A stretch of DNA of 44,546 nucleotides from CAZRXG01 sp964603985. Its GTDB lineage: Bacteria > Chloroflexota > Anaerolineae > Aggregatilineales > UBA3940. Both the position numbers and the translations under genes were made by a program. Under the pieces are notes generated by a model that worked only from the letters and a program-made list of their open reading frames with translations, made no database searches and was not told the DNA's origin. Where the stretch lies: the NCBI GenBank assembly GCA_964603985.1, contig CAZRXG010000037.1, positions 1 through 44,546 of the forward strand, read 5' to 3'. Of the stretch, positions 16,445 through 25,166 are shown piece after piece (position 1 is the stretch's first letter; each line of letters opens with the position of its first letter).

Positions 16445-16524
16445 CTCACAGTTCTATAAGCAAAGTTGCTTTCTGGACTTTCCGGAATCTTGACCAAAAA
16501 CCGGGATAATCCATCTTCGTTTTG

Positions 16525-16547
16525 GTTTCAGGCATTCAGCCTGAAAC
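16525..16547. other. Perfect 9-bp hairpin downstream of the tRNA
   Basis: GTTTCAGGC and GCCTGAAAC flank a 5-nt loop. No T-run follows on either strand. It lies between the tRNA and the broken transposase and may be a weak terminator or a piece of an insertion-sequence end. Confidence 0.4.
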
Positions 16548-16600
16548 AGCCCACCACCAGGGAGAGCATGAGGTGGTCATGCTGAGTTGAGCGGTCTGGC

Positions 16601-17440
16601 TCAAGCCGCAGCCAGGGAGTATCTGGCGAAGACCTGGTGGAGGTCACGGGTCTGGAGCACTAAACGACAGGCCTCTTCCAACAAGGCTCTGGCATGTTCC
16701 TGGCGATGCAAGCGAATGACATCAGCCAGGTTGCGCGCAGCATATGTCTTGGCTTTGCGGACTTCGAGATAAGCCAGGGCCAACCAGAGAACAACCAGAT
16801 ACTTGTCAACCGACTCAACATGCCACAACCGGCAGTCGGCCCAACTCAGCTTCTCAGCGATATACCAATTGGCCACTTCACAGCCCCAGCGTTCATGATA
16901 ATAGTTCAGCGCCCGGTGAGCGCTCAGGGACAGGTCGGTCGAGCAGAAGTAGCGTGGCCGGGTATCCCTGCTGTGCCTTTTGGATATGAATACGCGGATC
17001 TCGTCGGGCAAGCCGGTGAGCCTGCCAGTGGGGGAGCGCACCAGGTAGGTTGTGGGGCGCTGTCCGCAGCGGTGACTCGCACGCGCGTGTAACGCCTGTG
17101 CCTCAGACGCTGGTTGTGATGACGCACCTGTTCACCATTGAGCAGCCGGTTGGACTTCAGCCGACAGATGATGTGCCAATCCTGGTCCCGATACCACTTC
17201 ATGAGTGAAGCAGCAGCATACCAACTATCAAACAAGACATACACCCGACAGGCAGCCGGGATGAACGGGGTAACTGCTTCGAGTATCTGGTGAGCAATGT
17301 CAATCTTGCTACGGAAGGTCAGCCGCTGGCCTAGGTCGCGTTTCTTGTTCAAGCGCCGCACCGTGCTGGCACGCAAGGCACACTCAGAAGCGCTACAGGG
17401 CTGGTTGGGTTGGTCGCCCGGAGTTGGGACGATGTGCCTA
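16601..17440 (-). pseudogene. Frameshifted, N-terminally truncated IS4-superfamily (IS701-like) transposase
   Basis: The two halves lie in different frames. The upstream part (to about 17040) has CRVYVLFDSWYAAASLMKWY and IICRLKSNRLLNGEQVR, fitting the central DDE region with the FDSWY-type Asp. The downstream part (17041-16601) has NYYHERWGCEVANWYIAEKL, the YxxRWxxE glutamate block, and a C-terminal helix region. A frameshift near 17041 separates them. The N-terminal third of the protein is absent. The element is therefore inactive unless the shift is programmed, which the missing N-terminus makes unlikely. Confidence 0.75.
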
Positions 17441-17475
17441 CCTTTTCCGCTACCAAAGCCCGCTGCAAGGTTTAC

Positions 17476-18399
17476 CTATAACATCGCCATGAAGAAGTAG
17501 AGCAAAAAGTCTCCGATAATGTGGATCAACATGGCCCAGACAAATCCCCCAGTTTCAACCATGCTTTTGGCTGCTATCCATCCCAGATAAGCTGCCAGCA
17601 GCGCACCTGGGATCCCATGTGGATAGCCAAAGTAATGCATGAGTCCAAATAAACCTGCGGCCATCCAGATTGCCTGCTGAGAACCCACTGCAGGTTCCAG
17701 GCGAGCCAACATCACGGAGCGGAATATAAATTCCTCCCCAAAGGCATTCAGCAAAGCTGCCAGTAAAAGCACAGGGAGAAAGACAAATGCCTGGGAAACC
17801 TGAGTAAAGGTTGGGCGGGCCTGGAACCAAATAATCAGCAGAACAATCACAACATAATACGGCAGCCAACCCCAAACAACTTTGTTCCAGGGAACCGTTT
17901 TGTTGCCCTGCAGCAGGCGGGTCGGCGACGCCGGCGCTTTGGGATTCCCCCAGACAAGGTACAACTCTTTGAGACCGATCCCACTGCCAACCAAGGTTAA
18001 AGCCACCATGGAGATCCACAACACCCGCTGTTGAACAGTATCGAGCAGCAGGTACATTCCCCTGGAAGATCTCTCCAATAAATTAGTCCAGGCATCTCTC
18101 TCAAAGATCAGCGGCTCCAGGAACATCTCCGCCACCCAGAAGGCGAGGAATGTTAGGAAAAACCCTCTCAAGGGCTTGATTTCAGACCAGAACAGGGATA
18201 ATAACCACATCACCGCCAGCAGAATGACTCGAATCCAACCCGGCAGGGAGAGGCCAAAAGGACCTGGTGGCAGTTCCCACCCGGTCTCATAAAGGATGAT
18301 TTGAGGAACACTCATGAGTGCAATGATGGACCAGGCAATGATTGTCAGGTTCTTTTGTTTGGTATTTCCTTTCTCTGTGATCATATGATTGGCAGTCAT
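17476..18399 (-). CDS. CPBP-family intramembrane glutamic endopeptidase
   Basis: This is a 307-aa multi-pass membrane protein with about eight helices. The three CPBP/Rce1-Abi motifs are present: EEFIFRSVMLARLEP (EExxxR), FGLMHYFGY (FxxxH) and a terminal HIIGDFLLYF. Such proteases cleave membrane-embedded substrates, and some process prenylated peptides or bacteriocin-related peptides. AGGGGG lies 8 nt upstream of the ATG. The gene looks less GC-rich than its surroundings and sits between two transposase remnants, which suggests acquisition or a plastic locus. The substrate is unknown. Confidence 0.85.
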   Translation of the reverse strand: MTANHMITEKGNTKQKNLTIIAWSIIALMSVPQIILYETGWELPPGPFGLSLPGWIRVILLAVMWLLSLFWSEIKPLRGFFLTFLAFWVAEMFLEPLIFERDAWTNLLERSSRGMYLLLDTVQQRVLWISMVALTLVGSGIGLKELYLVWGNPKAPASPTRLLQGNKTVPWNKVVWGWLPYYVVIVLLIIWFQARPTFTQVSQAFVFLPVLLLAALLNAFGEEFIFRSVMLARLEPAVGSQQAIWMAAGLFGLMHYFGYPHGIPGALLAAYLGWIAAKSMVETGGFVWAMLIHIIGDFLLYFFMAML

Positions 18400-18595
18400 G
18401 ATTCAAACCCCCTTATCACTAGCTGCTTATGAATTACTACGATCAAAGATATCCAGCATGGACTGGCAGGGGCATTTTAACAGGAAGTTATGGTTTAGGG
18501 GAACTGCCCTGATATTATCTTGATATACAGGAACCTACCTCTCACTACGTTTGGGGGCATGTCGGCAACAAGTGGCCTCGTTTAGATTCCTATAT

Positions 18596-18652
18596 AACTG
18601 GAGTTTCGCCAAAAGTAGCTCACTTTAAAAAAGGCGAAACTCCAGTTGCTTT
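18596..18652 (+). terminator. Perfect 15-bp inverted repeat followed by a T-run
   Basis: AACTGGAGTTTCGCC (18596-18610) pairs perfectly with 18633-18647, and GCTTTTTAA follows. It has the form of an intrinsic terminator for plus-strand transcription. A second hairpin, CCGCCAGC/GCTGGCGG, follows at 18673-18694. No plus-strand gene precedes it, so it may be left from a lost gene or a mobile element. The rest of 18400-18780 shows nothing recognisable. Confidence 0.5.
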
Positions 18653-18780
18653 TTAACTTTCACCCTTCCAACCCGCCAGCGGGAATGCTGGCGGTGTTCT
18701 CTTCTCACTGTTTCTATATCAAACCGCAGATAATCAGTAGACCGCAACGAGGGCGCAGAATCGGCCCGTGACCCACAGCG

Positions 18781-18924
18781 CGAACCCCGATGGAAAGCTT
18801 CGTTGGCACTTTGAAAACAGAGTGTGCCTGCTGTCAGTTCGCTACTCGCGCTGAGGCTCGCTTGGCGGTCTTTGAATACGTCGAGGTCTGGTATAATCGT
18901 CAGTACGCAGAGGGGGTAAAATAA
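18781..18924 (+). pseudogene. IS3-family transposase (OrfB) C-terminal remnant
   Basis: The short frame encodes RTPMESFVGTLKTECACC, then TRAEARLAVFEYVEVWYNRQ, and stops at TAA 18922-18924. NAPMESFxGTLKxE and the TRAEARxAxFxYIExxYNR block are characteristic of IS3-family OrfB around the last catalytic Glu. The DD part and the inverted repeats are gone. The TATAAT at 18892-18897 lies inside the remnant and may serve the next genes. Confidence 0.75.
18871..18897 (+). promoter_or_regulatory. Candidate xpt-guaA promoter inside the IS3 remnant
   Basis: TTTGAA (18871-18876), a 15-nt spacer and TATAAT (18892-18897) lie 80 bp upstream of the xpt start. The -10 is perfect but the spacing is short. I see no better promoter before xpt. 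Confidence 0.4.
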
Positions 18925-18976
18925 AATACGAAGACTAGCTTAACACAGCGCTATCAATTTAAGAAGGGAGCTTAAA

Positions 18977-19564
18977 TTGGAGGAGTTGAAACGGCTGATA
19001 CTCGCCGAGGGTGAGTATCTGGGCAAGGGGATCCTTAAGATTGACAGCATTCTCAATCACCAGATGTATCCCGCGTTGATGGCTGCGATGGGAGAAGAGA
19101 TCGCCCGGCGGTTTGCGGGGGAGCCGATCACACGTATTCTGACCGCCGAGGTTTCCGGTATTGCCCCGGCTCTGGCAACCGGGATGGTGCTCAACGTGCC
19201 GGTGGTTTACGCCCGCAAACACAAACCGATCACCATGCGGGAACCGGTTTACGTGGAATGCGCCCCCTCTCCGACCAAAGGCGGCGAGGTGTTTTTAATG
19301 GTCTCGCCTGAATTTCTCAACAAAGATGATAACGTTTTGATCGTGGATGATTTCCTGGCAAGCGGGAAGACGATCCATGCTCTGGCACGGTTGGTCAGGC
19401 GGGCGGAGGCCAATCTGGTTGGGGTGGCCTGTGTCGTGGAGAAAACATTCCAGGGTGGCCGCGACTTTCTGGGGGATCTCGATACACGCATCGAAAGCCT
19501 GGTGATCATTACCGAACTGGGCGACGATGGCATAAAGTTTGCCAACAGTTCAAGGGACGGCTGA
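18977..19564 (+). CDS. xpt: Xanthine phosphoribosyltransferase
   Basis: This cytosolic salvage enzyme converts xanthine and PRPP to XMP. It is 195 aa, the usual Xpt length, with the PRPP-binding motif VLIVDDFLASGKT (residues 120-132) and the Xpt-typical stretches KIDSILNHQMYPALM and VVYARKHKPITMREPVY. The TTG start is preceded by AAGGGAG with 7-nt spacing. Its stop overlaps the guaA start by one base, so the two are co-translated and XMP is handed to GMP synthase. No purine riboswitch is visible in the 50 bp between the IS3 remnant and the start. Confidence 0.9.
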   Translation: MEELKRLILAEGEYLGKGILKIDSILNHQMYPALMAAMGEEIARRFAGEPITRILTAEVSGIAPALATGMVLNVPVVYARKHKPITMREPVYVECAPSPTKGGEVFLMVSPEFLNKDDNVLIVDDFLASGKTIHALARLVRRAEANLVGVACVVEKTFQGGRDFLGDLDTRIESLVIITELGDDGIKFANSSRDG

Positions 19565-21099
19565 TGGCGCATGACACCATAGTCGTCCTTGACTATGGCT
19601 CGCAAACGGCCCAATTGATCGCCCGGCGGGTGCGCGAGAGTGGTGTCTACAGCGAGTTGTTCCACTGGCGTACCCCATCCGAGCAGGTGATGGCACTCCA
19701 TCCACGCGGGATCATCCTGTCCGGCGGGCCGAATAGTGTGTATGAGCCGGGCGCTCCCACCCTCCCCGATTACGTACTGGCGGCGGGCATACCGGTGCTG
19801 GGGATTTGCTACGGGATGCAGTTGTTAGCCCAGGCTTTTGGCGGGCGGGTGGCCGCGTCACAGGCCCGCGAGTATGGCCCGGCACAGTTGGCGACGACGC
19901 CCGGCCCACTGTGGGCCGATCTCCCGGGTCAACTTGACGTGTGGATGAGTCACGGCGACCGGATCGAAGCGCCGCCGCCGGACTTTGCTGCGCTGGCCCA
20001 TACGGACAACTCCCCGATTGCCGCTATGGGGCATTCGGATCGGAAACTGTACGGCATCCAATTTCACCCGGAGGTGACCCACACTCCGCACGGACGCGAT
20101 ATTCTCGCCAACTTCGCGATCCGGGTGTGCGGCTGTGAGCCGGACTGGACAGCCGGACAGGTCGTCGAAGAAGCGGTGGCCCGCATCCGGGAGCAGGTCT
20201 GCGAGGGGCGGGTGCTGCTGGGGTTATCCGGGGGAGTGGACTCATCGGTGGCGGCGGCCCTGATCCACCGGGCGATTGGCGACCGTTTGGTCAGTGTGTT
20301 TGTCGATCATGGGATGCTGCGCCAGGACGAAGCCCGGCAGGTGATCGACGTTTTCCAAAGGGAGCTGGGGCTCAATCTGATCGCCGTCCACGCCGTTGAG
20401 GAATTTCTATCGGCATTGGAGGGCATCACCGACCCGGAGCAGAAGCGCAAGCTGATCGGGGAGCAATTTATCCGCTCATTTGAACGGGAAGCCCGGAAGC
20501 TCGGCCAGATCGACTTTCTGGCCCAGGGCACCATCTACCCGGACGTGATCGAGTCGGCGGCCCCCGATCGGCCTGCCGCCCACCGGATCAAGTCCCACCA
20601 CAACGTCGGCGGTCTGCCCCCTGATCTGCAATTTGAGCTGATCGAGCCGCTGCGCTACCTGTTCAAAGACGAGGTCAGGCAGGTTGGGGAGGCATTGGGG
20701 CTGCCCGCCGAGATCGTGTGGCGGCAGCCTTTCCCCGGCCCAGGGCTGGCGGTTCGCTGCCTGGGGCTGGTCACCTGGGATCGATTGGAGCGGCTCAGGG
20801 CCGCCGATGCGATTTTTCTCGAAGAGCTGCGGCCCGGCGGGATGTACGGGACTTCCCAGTCTTTTGCGGTGCTGCTGCCGGTTCAGAGCGTGGGGGTGAT
20901 GGGGGATGGGCGCACCTATGCCGAAACGGTTGCCCTGCGCGCTGTGATCACCGACGACTTCATGACCGCCGATTGGGCACGTTTACCGCCCGATCTGCTG
21001 GCACGGGTCAGCGCCCGGATTGTCAATGAGGTGCCCGGTGTGAATCGGGTGGTGTATGACATCACGTCCAAGCCGCCCGCGACAATTGAGTGGGAGTAG
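19564..21099 (+). CDS. guaA: GMP synthase (glutamine-hydrolysing)
   Basis: This enzyme makes GMP from XMP, glutamine and ATP. The N-terminal glutaminase domain has the nucleophile C82 in LGICYGMQLLAQ and the catalytic His/Glu in FHPEVTH. The ATP-pyrophosphatase domain has the PP-loop LLGLSGGVDSSVAA (about 219-232). The C-terminal dimerisation domain ends in the conserved PPATIEWE. The 511-aa length is normal. It is coupled to xpt by the TGATG overlap. A palindromic insertion element lies just downstream. Confidence 0.97.
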   Translation: MAHDTIVVLDYGSQTAQLIARRVRESGVYSELFHWRTPSEQVMALHPRGIILSGGPNSVYEPGAPTLPDYVLAAGIPVLGICYGMQLLAQAFGGRVAASQAREYGPAQLATTPGPLWADLPGQLDVWMSHGDRIEAPPPDFAALAHTDNSPIAAMGHSDRKLYGIQFHPEVTHTPHGRDILANFAIRVCGCEPDWTAGQVVEEAVARIREQVCEGRVLLGLSGGVDSSVAAALIHRAIGDRLVSVFVDHGMLRQDEARQVIDVFQRELGLNLIAVHAVEEFLSALEGITDPEQKRKLIGEQFIRSFEREARKLGQIDFLAQGTIYPDVIESAAPDRPAAHRIKSHHNVGGLPPDLQFELIEPLRYLFKDEVRQVGEALGLPAEIVWRQPFPGPGLAVRCLGLVTWDRLERLRAADAIFLEELRPGGMYGTSQSFAVLLPVQSVGVMGDGRTYAETVALRAVITDDFMTADWARLPPDLLARVSARIVNEVPGVNRVVYDITSKPPATIEWE

Positions 21100-21169
21100 A
21101 CCTCGCCCCCACCTGTACGCTCTACGAGCGCACTTTCCTCCCCCGTCAAAACGGGGCAAGGTCAAGTCC

Positions 21170-21469
21170 AGAAGCCATCATGGAAGTACGAAAAAGTTGA
21201 GGGAAACTGCGCAGCCGCCAACCGTTGCGGTGGGCGCTCCGGGCTTTCCCTCACCCCTGTCTCGCTGCGACCTCCGGTCGCCCCGCGACACCCCTCTCCC
21301 AGCGCTCGAAGAGCGCGGGCGGGAGAGGGGAAAACGCGCACTACGAGCGCGCTCGTAGTGCGCGCAGGGGTGAGGGCAGGCGGCGAAGGCATCGTTCCAC
21401 ACCCAGGGGCCGCAAACAGGACCGGCCCACAGAATCTCTCCTCCACTTTTTCGTACTAGAAGCCATCAT
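21170..21469 (+). mobile_element. MITE-like palindromic element with 12-bp target duplication
   Basis: The direct repeat AGAAGCCATCAT occurs at 21170-21181 and 21458-21469. Between them lie 276 bp whose ends are inverted repeats: AGTACGAAAAAGTTGAGG on the left, and AGTACGAAAAAGTGGAGG as the complement of the right end. The interior is densely palindromic: CCCTCACCCCTG/CAGGGGTGAGGG, CCCCTCTCCC/GGGAGAGGGG, and GCGCTCGAAGAGCGC. A perfect 28-bp palindrome lies at 21336-21363. No transposase is encoded. The right 28 bp recur at 4043-4070, and the CCCCTCTCC...GGGAGAGGGG core recurs at 30657-30727. The element sits immediately after pyrF and separates it from guaA. Confidence 0.75.
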
Positions 21470-22266
21470 TTCCGGCACCGGTTGATCTCATCCCGCAGCC
21501 TACCCGCCTCTGCTGCGGGGTCATCCGCAAAGATGATCCCACGCGACGAATTGAGGATGAGGCCCTTGCCAGCCGCATTAAGCCCGGCGCGCACCGTCCG
21601 CTCAACCTCACCGCCCTGCGCGCCGATCCCCGGCACGAGCAGCGTCATCTCCCCAACGATCTCCCGGATGCGGCGCAGCTCGTCAGGGTAGGTGGCTCCG
21701 GCGACGAGCATACAATTGCCGAGCGTGTTCCACGTATCGCAGATCTTCCGGGCGATCACCGCCCACAGCGGCTCGCCACCAATAAGCAAATCCTGGAACT
21801 CCCCCGCCCCAGGGTTCGACGTGCGGCACAGGATAATGCAGCCCTTGTCTCCACGCTCCAGAAAGGGAGCCAATGCCTCACGCCCCAGATATGGGTTGAG
21901 CGTCACCGCATCGAAGCCCAGCCAATCAAACACTTCCTGCGCGTAACCCGCATTCGTGCTGCCGATGTCGGCGCGTTTCGCATCACAGATCGTCAGGATG
22001 TCAGGGTGCGACTCACGCAGGTAATCGACGGTCAGCTTGAGTTCCCACAGCCCGGCATCGCCCCGCGCCTCATAGAACGCCATGTTGGGTTTATACGCGC
22101 TGGCGAAGGGGTGCGTTTGCTCGACGATCCAACGGTTGAAATCAAACTGCGGCCTATCGCTCCCCCGGAAGCACTCCGGCAGGCGGCTGATCTCGCTGTC
22201 CAGCCCCACACAGACCAGCGATCCAACCGCCTCAACCCGCGCATTATACCTGTCAACCACGCTCAT
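21466..22266 (-). CDS. pyrF: Orotidine 5'-phosphate decarboxylase
   Basis: This enzyme decarboxylates OMP to UMP, the final step of de novo UMP synthesis. It is a 266-aa barrel of the longer PyrF subtype. The catalytic Lys/Asp array is in TICDAKRADIGSTN, and VCVGLDSEISRLPE and LVPGIGAQGGEVE are at the expected places. ATG 22266 overlaps the pyrE stop in an ATGA. A frame extending 200 bp further upstream lies wholly over pyrE and is rejected. The stop codon lies within the duplicated target sequence of the downstream palindromic element. Confidence 0.95.
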   Translation of the reverse strand: MSVVDRYNARVEAVGSLVCVGLDSEISRLPECFRGSDRPQFDFNRWIVEQTHPFASAYKPNMAFYEARGDAGLWELKLTVDYLRESHPDILTICDAKRADIGSTNAGYAQEVFDWLGFDAVTLNPYLGREALAPFLERGDKGCIILCRTSNPGAGEFQDLLIGGEPLWAVIARKICDTWNTLGNCMLVAGATYPDELRRIREIVGEMTLLVPGIGAQGGEVERTVRAGLNAAGKGLILNSSRGIIFADDPAAEAGRLRDEINRCRK

Positions 22267-22913
22267 GTGCCCGACCCCTGCCGCACCGCCCAGCCATGGG
22301 GATCGTGAGACCAATCGAGGATCAGCGCCAGCGCATCCTGGTCGAACAACTCCTTCTGCAATGCAACCTCCAACAAAGCCGAAAGTCCACACAACACATG
22401 AAGCCGCACCCCGGCACCATCGAATGCGGCGGCGGCTTCCGGGAAACTGTAACTGGTGATCGTCAGGCAATGTCTCACGATGGCACCCTCGGCCCGCAGG
22501 CCACCGACCCCCGCCAGGCTGCTGCCACCGGTTGTGATGTGATCTTCGATCAGCAGCACCACTTTCCCTGAGACATCACCCCCTTCCACCCGCTTCTTCG
22601 CCCCATGATCCTTTGGCTGTTTGCGCACAAATACCGACGGTTTCCGCAACCGGTAGGCCAGCGCCGCACTGTGCGGAATTCCCGCCGCCTCGATCCCGGC
22701 GACCACGTCAGGGTTGAGCGCGCGGTCAGCGATCAACCGCTCGAACCCGGCGATCACCAGCCGCCACGCCTCTGGGTGAAACGGCAGACACCGGTTGTCA
22801 ATGTAGATGGGAGAGAGCAGCCCGGAACTGAACTTCACCGGCTGCTGCGGCGTGAAGCCTACCGCGCCAATCTCGATCAACGCGGCTGCGATCCGTCCGG
22901 CCAACTCATCCAT
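22263..22913 (-). CDS. pyrE: Orotate phosphoribosyltransferase
   Basis: This enzyme joins orotate and PRPP to form OMP. The 216-aa type I PRTase has the PRPP motif VVLLIEDHITTGGSS and the N-terminal block VKFSSGLLSPIYIDNR typical of OPRT. VFVRKQPKDHGAKKRVEG carries the flexible catalytic loop lysines. The start overlaps the end of pyrD by 8 bp and the stop overlaps pyrF by 4 bp. Confidence 0.95.
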   Translation of the reverse strand: MDELAGRIAAALIEIGAVGFTPQQPVKFSSGLLSPIYIDNRCLPFHPEAWRLVIAGFERLIADRALNPDVVAGIEAAGIPHSAALAYRLRKPSVFVRKQPKDHGAKKRVEGGDVSGKVVLLIEDHITTGGSSLAGVGGLRAEGAIVRHCLTITSYSFPEAAAAFDGAGVRLHVLCGLSALLEVALQKELFDQDALALILDWSHDPHGWAVRQGSGT

Positions 22914-24042
22914 ACAGGGCCTCCCTCTGTATCAACGCTGCCACCAGCGGGCCATGGTAGATCAGCGCAGAGAAGTACTGTATACCCATCGCCCCCGCCC
23001 TGGCGAAGTCCTGACGAGTCCGCGCATTCTCCACCCCACCGCACCCGATTACGTCAATGGGCCAATGGCTGCGTGCGATCTCCTGTGTCGCCCAGCGTGT
23101 GATCTCGACGGCACGAGCGTGGAGTCTGCCACCTCCGATGCCTGCGGTGACGGTCGGATCATCCGGCACGGGTTCCGGCAGGGTGTTGGTCATGACGACC
23201 GCCCGCACGCCCACCCCGGCAAAGGCGCTCATCAGTGCGCAGATCTGCCGCTCGGAGAGCGTCGGGCCGACCTTCACCCATAACGGCACCCCCCACCCCA
23301 CCGCCCCAAGCGCCTCTACCGCCGAACCGGCCAGCAGCACCGCCAATTCCTCCGACTGGTTTCCGGCAGGATCATCCTCAGTGTTCGGGCAACTGAGGTT
23401 CAGGGTGAACCACGCAGGGACGACGCCTCTCCGCAGGAACGCGGCGAGGGATTGCAGAAGCTCGACGTTCTGCTGCGCCGGGTCAGCCACGCCGGGGCTG
23501 ACCGCGATGTTGATCCCGTACACCTCCGGCAGAAACGCTTTCCGCGCCGCCAGAAACTCCGCCGCCGCCTCCGCCCCCGGATTCTTCAACCCGATCCGGT
23601 TCTGCGTGGAATGCGTCTCCGGGTCACGCCACAACACTGTACCCGCATTCCCCAACCGGGGCCATCGCGTGAACGACCCAAATTCCACCGGGCCGAGCAA
23701 AGTGGGCATCGAGCGCCAGCCAGGGATAATGTTCCGCCCACTGCGTGCGGCATCTAGGGCGCTCTCCTCCGAGTCGAAGCCATCCCCCTTCACCCAACCT
23801 GCCGCAAGAATGTAGGGCAGGGGCAGCGCCGCCCCTCCAATCTGCACCGGCTGCGGCTCAAAAGCCAGCCTGTGCGCGGTGCGCAGGAGTGCGAGCAAGA
23901 TCGGATTCCGATCTGCGCGGCGCATCAGAACCAGCGCGCGCTCGTGACCCCACATCGCACTTTCGCGGAAGATCAGCGGACGGGCGACTCTCCGAAAGAA
24001 CGCACTGTAAGCAGCAAGAAACATCCGGCGTGGCATGCTCAC
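22906..24042 (-). CDS. pyrD: Dihydroorotate dehydrogenase, class 2-like
   Basis: This FMN enzyme oxidises dihydroorotate to orotate. At 378 aa it is longer than class 1 enzymes. Its N-terminal region of about 60 residues (FFRRVARPLIFRESAMWGHE) resembles the membrane/quinone-associated extension of class 2. NRIGLKNPGAEAA is the class 2-style FMN/substrate block. However, the base position reads NLSCPNT, with Cys as in class 1 enzymes, rather than the Ser of class 2 (SSPNT). A GTG start overlaps pyrC by 4 bp, and an ATG two codons later is the alternative. Confidence 0.9.
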   Translation of the reverse strand: MSMPRRMFLAAYSAFFRRVARPLIFRESAMWGHERALVLMRRADRNPILLALLRTAHRLAFEPQPVQIGGAALPLPYILAAGWVKGDGFDSEESALDAARSGRNIIPGWRSMPTLLGPVEFGSFTRWPRLGNAGTVLWRDPETHSTQNRIGLKNPGAEAAAEFLAARKAFLPEVYGINIAVSPGVADPAQQNVELLQSLAAFLRRGVVPAWFTLNLSCPNTEDDPAGNQSEELAVLLAGSAVEALGAVGWGVPLWVKVGPTLSERQICALMSAFAGVGVRAVVMTNTLPEPVPDDPTVTAGIGGGRLHARAVEITRWATQEIARSHWPIDVIGCGGVENARTRQDFARAGAMGIQYFSALIYHGPLVAALIQREALYG

Positions 24043-25106
24043 GCGCAGTTAAACCGGTTTATGCCGAACCCATCCACGACCAGCACCTTCTGTCCGTCGT
24101 AGACTTTCGTTCCGCGCAGTCTCACCTCGACGACCCTGCCTGGCAGCCGCATTCCGGCAAAGGGTGACCACTTTACCGCCGTCCGTAAGTTCGCATCGTC
24201 AACCACCCACGATTGCTCCATGTCAACCAGCGTATAAGTCTCCGGGTGATCGGCTATGCCAAACACTCGCCGGGGATTCACCGCCACCAACTCAACCACA
24301 CGCTCCAGGCCGAGCCGCCCTTCCTGCACCGCCAGCAGCATCAACGAAAGCGTGGTTTCCAGGCCCGGCACTCCAAACGGCGGCCTATCCGAGCGCTTCT
24401 CGGCCAATGTGTGCGGCGCATGATCCGATTCGACGATGTCCACGATCCCAAGCTCCAGCGCATCCCACAGCGCCTGTTGATCGGCAGCGGTCTTCAATTC
24501 CGGTTTCATCAACCCCAACGGGCCGAGCGTGGAAATGTCATCCTGCGTCAGGTACAGATGGTGCGGCGTGACGCCAACGCTGATCGGTAACCCTTCATTC
24601 CTGGCACGTGTCAGATAACCAATCTCTTCTGCCGTGCTGATGTGGCAGAAGTGCGTCCATTTACGGGTGAGCTTCACCAGATCAAGGATTTCCAGAACCG
24701 TCGCACCCTCGGCATGGACCGCGATCACCCGGTCGGCGGGCCATGTCTCATAGACGCGCCGCCGCAGGGCCTGATCCTCAACCAGCAAATCGCCCGTGGT
24801 GGCGTTGCAGTAGATCTTCAACCCGCATACTTCTCCGCTCACCTTCGCGTACTGGTCTGTGTTGTCAGCCTGGCTTGCGCCAAAGTACGTCCCCCAGTCG
24901 CAGACCGCCTGTGCGCCAATCTCCACCCGCTTACGATCCAGTGCGCCTTGCGACGTTGTGCTCGGCGGTGTATTGGGCATGTCGAGGACAAGCGTATACC
25001 CACCGGCCAGCGCGGCTGCGGTCTCACCGGCAAACGTGCCCTTGTGCGACCAGTCCATGCTGCGCAGATGAACGTGGGGGTCCATCATCCCAGGGATTCT
25101 AATCAT
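24039..25106 (-). CDS. pyrC: Dihydroorotase
   Basis: This amidohydrolase cyclises carbamoyl aspartate to dihydroorotate. The metal-binding HVHLR motif lies at about residues 10-14 after MIRIPGMMDP, and VESDHAPHTLAEK supplies the catalytic Asp. VTPHHLYLT is the third family block. The product of about 355 aa is a compact form that starts almost at the barrel. ATG 25106 is preferred because it begins at MIRIPGMMD; an upstream GTG at 25151 adds 15 unlike-looking residues. Neither start has a strong ribosome site. It is linked to pyrD by a GTGA overlap. Confidence 0.92.
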   Translation of the reverse strand: MIRIPGMMDPHVHLRSMDWSHKGTFAGETAAALAGGYTLVLDMPNTPPSTTSQGALDRKRVEIGAQAVCDWGTYFGASQADNTDQYAKVSGEVCGLKIYCNATTGDLLVEDQALRRRVYETWPADRVIAVHAEGATVLEILDLVKLTRKWTHFCHISTAEEIGYLTRARNEGLPISVGVTPHHLYLTQDDISTLGPLGLMKPELKTAADQQALWDALELGIVDIVESDHAPHTLAEKRSDRPPFGVPGLETTLSLMLLAVQEGRLGLERVVELVAVNPRRVFGIADHPETYTLVDMEQSWVVDDANLRTAVKWSPFAGMRLPGRVVEVRLRGTKVYDGQKVLVVDGFGINRFNCA

Positions 25107-25166
25107 CGTGTCTTGTTCTCGGTGCTCCGCCGGCGTCAGCCTGCGCTGCACGGTAAGCCTGTCGAT

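Noticed and set aside
16279..16497. Minus-strand frame of 72 codons across the tRNA region
   Set aside because: Its TRTCNHRFRRPLLYPLSYGG stretch is the antisense of tRNA-Arg, a well-known annotation artefact.
18977..19000. Purine riboswitch before xpt
   Set aside because: Only about 50 bp separate the IS3 remnant from xpt, too short for the aptamer, and no conserved core is seen.
22267..22470. N-terminal extension of pyrF
   Set aside because: It lies entirely over pyrE in another frame, and the ATGA overlap at 22263-22266 gives the normal PyrF N-terminus.
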